Assembly: GCA_021767245.1 (NCBI GenBank)
Contig: JAASTO010000138.1
Location: 1-7,147 of the forward strand
Length of the DNA: 7,147 nucleotides
Direction: 5' to 3'
Source: Balneolaceae bacterium
Lineage (GTDB): Bacteria; Bacteroidota; Rhodothermia; Balneolales; Balneolaceae
The notes under the pieces are model-generated. The model was not told the origin of the DNA. It searched no databases and was given only the letters and a program-made list of their open reading frames with translations. How positions within the stretch are numbered: the first letter of the stretch is position 1; each line of letters opens with the position of its first letter. The position numbers and the translations under genes are program-made. Shown piece after piece: positions 6,386 to 7,147 of this stretch.

Positions 6386-6390
6386 GATGT

Positions 6391-6396
6391 TCCTCC
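6391..6396 (-). promoter_or_regulatory. Strong ribosome binding site of the SDR gene
   Basis: GGAGGA stands five bases before the ATG at 6385. It is the only strong Shine-Dalgarno in the window, fixes this start, and suggests higher translation than the neighbours, most of which lack such a site. Confidence 0.8.
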
Positions 6397-6403
6397 ATCT
6401 TTG

Positions 6404-6421
6404 TTAATAATACACTATTAA
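6404..6421. promoter_or_regulatory. Inverted repeat, candidate operator upstream of the SDR
   Basis: TTAATA (6404-6409) and TATTAA (6416-6421) form a perfect 6+6 inverted repeat with a six-base spacer, 18 bases overall, ending 19 bases before the SDR start codon. Size and symmetry suit a TetR-family operator and the adjacent gene encodes such a protein. The arms are all A/T, so chance or a promoter -10 region are real alternatives. Confidence 0.3.
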
Positions 6422-6432
6422 ATACCACTTAA

Positions 6433-6451
6433 TTGTGAATATGTTGTGAAT
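6433..6451. repeat. Eight-base direct repeat with 11-base period
   Basis: TTGTGAAT occurs at 6433-6440 and again at 6444-6451, in the gap between the TetR stop codon and the SDR gene. The 11-base period places both copies on the same face of the helix, as for a protein bound in tandem. The block is also flanked by AATT at 6431-6434 and 6449-6452. The function is unknown. Confidence 0.4.
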
Positions 6452-6468
6452 TGAGCCGTTCAGGATGA

Positions 6469-7086
6469 CTATTTCATCACAATACTTACGACATAATCCG
6501 GCAATATGCGATGCCTTTCTTCAATAAATGCTTCATAGCCTTCGTCATCTTTATCCAGTATAGTTTTGAATACCGGGCGAGCTATAAATGGAAATATCAT
6601 CAGTGACATTATGTTGACCATGATCTGTTCTGCAGGCAGGTCCACCGTATTTCCTTTCTCACGCTCTATCCTGATCTGTTGCAGAAAAGGCTGAACTTTT
6701 TCTCCGATCTGATCGATCATAAAATTTCGGAGCCGGTTTGGATCCTTGTTCATCTCATGCAAAACAAACAGGGGTATATCCGGATTTGCCTTAACGATCT
6801 CAAGGTATTTATCCACAAAGCTTCTGAGCTTTTGTTCCAGCGGCAGGTTCTCATTTAAGAGTTCAGCGATCTTGGGAATCACCTTTATGATGGAAAGCTG
6901 ATATACCTTTTCAAAAAGCTTGGCTTTTGAACGGTAGTAGTAGTGAAGCATGGATTTATTGATCTCAGCTTTATCTGCAATTTCCTGCATGCGGGCTCCC
7001 TCCAGTCCCTTTGCCTGAAACACTTCTCTCGCCGCTTCAAATATTTTTAGTTCTGTAGATGATTGGTCCGTCGTCTTGTCTTCCAT
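6469..7086 (-). CDS. TetR/AcrR family transcriptional regulator
   Basis: This is a one-component, probably dimeric DNA-binding regulator, normally a repressor released by a small ligand. The 205-residue product has the TetR N-terminal domain at about residues 12-58: ELKIFEAAREVFQAKG (12-27), then the helix-turn-helix ARMQEIADKAEINKSMLHYY (31-50) and the typical YRSKAKLFEKV. The remainder is a helical ligand-binding domain that diverges between subfamilies, so the ligand is unknown. I choose ATG 7086. The longer frame starts at TTG 7131, adds 15 unrelated residues, and would begin immediately upstream of a TATGTTTG promoter-like box. The SDR gene follows after 83 bases on the same strand and is the likely target or co-transcribed partner. 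Autoregulation is common in this family but not shown here. Confidence 0.92.
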   Translation of the reverse strand: MEDKTTDQSSTELKIFEAAREVFQAKGLEGARMQEIADKAEINKSMLHYYYRSKAKLFEKVYQLSIIKVIPKIAELLNENLPLEQKLRSFVDKYLEIVKANPDIPLFVLHEMNKDPNRLRNFMIDQIGEKVQPFLQQIRIEREKGNTVDLPAEQIMVNIMSLMIFPFIARPVFKTILDKDDEGYEAFIEERHRILPDYVVSIVMK

Positions 7087-7120
7087 CAACTCAACTTCTA
7101 AAATTTCAATTTCTGATGAC

Positions 7121-7128
7121 CAAACATA
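7121..7128 (-). promoter_or_regulatory. Candidate -7 promoter element for the TetR gene
   Basis: TATGTTTG on the minus strand fits the Bacteroidota -7 consensus TAnnTTTG exactly, 34 bases before the ATG at 7086. The matching -33 TTTG would lie at or just beyond the window edge and cannot be seen. If real, transcription starts near 7114, which excludes the upstream TTG as start codon. Confidence 0.4.
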
Positions 7129-7147
7129 CAAAAGTCCCGCACAAAAA

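Noticed and set aside
5790..6407. Frames of 91, 63 and 96 codons over the SDR gene
   Set aside because: They are shadows of the SDR, which shows all classical catalytic and cofactor motifs.

Overview
This window reads as ordinary chromosomal housekeeping DNA from a free-living aerobic bacterium, most likely of the Bacteroidota/Balneolota/Rhodothermota branch. That placement is inferred from the late mevalonate-pathway genes, a COX15-type heme A synthase, mostly weak Shine-Dalgarno sequences, and a few TAnnTTTG elements like the Bacteroidota -7 box. No phage, insertion sequence, CRISPR array, tRNA or rRNA was seen.

Left block (26-2169, minus strand): diphosphomevalonate decarboxylase (mvaD) is followed, with a 4-base ATGA overlap, by phosphomevalonate kinase (mvaK2). 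Together they convert phosphomevalonate to isopentenyl diphosphate. Mevalonate kinase and HMG-CoA reductase are not in the window.

Middle block (2350-3342, plus strand): three small, poorly characterised genes. These are a 58-residue protein missing from a simple long-ORF view, a 61-residue DUF3565-type protein with Cys/His residues, and a 159-residue four-helix membrane protein. A REP-like inverted repeat lies between the first two. A decayed copy of what looks like another dispersed repeat follows the third.

Energy block (3491-5567, plus strand): lipoate-protein ligase (lplA) and heme A synthase (ctaA/COX15 type) are 22 bases apart and probably co-transcribed. The first lipoylates 2-oxoacid dehydrogenases and the glycine cleavage H protein; the second makes heme A for cytochrome oxidase. 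A strong hairpin terminator at 5574-5607 closes the block and can also serve the convergent gene.

Right block (5636-7086, minus strand): a TetR-family regulator lies upstream of a classical short-chain dehydrogenase/reductase. The 83 bases between them hold a good ribosome binding site, a perfect 6+6 inverted repeat and an 11-base-period direct repeat, all candidate regulatory sites.

Three start codons deserve attention. ctaA and the TetR gene both have likelier ATG starts inside the longest frame. mvaD has no ATG at all before its conserved region. I found no convincing novel multi-gene system; the least explained part is the small-gene group at 2350-3342.
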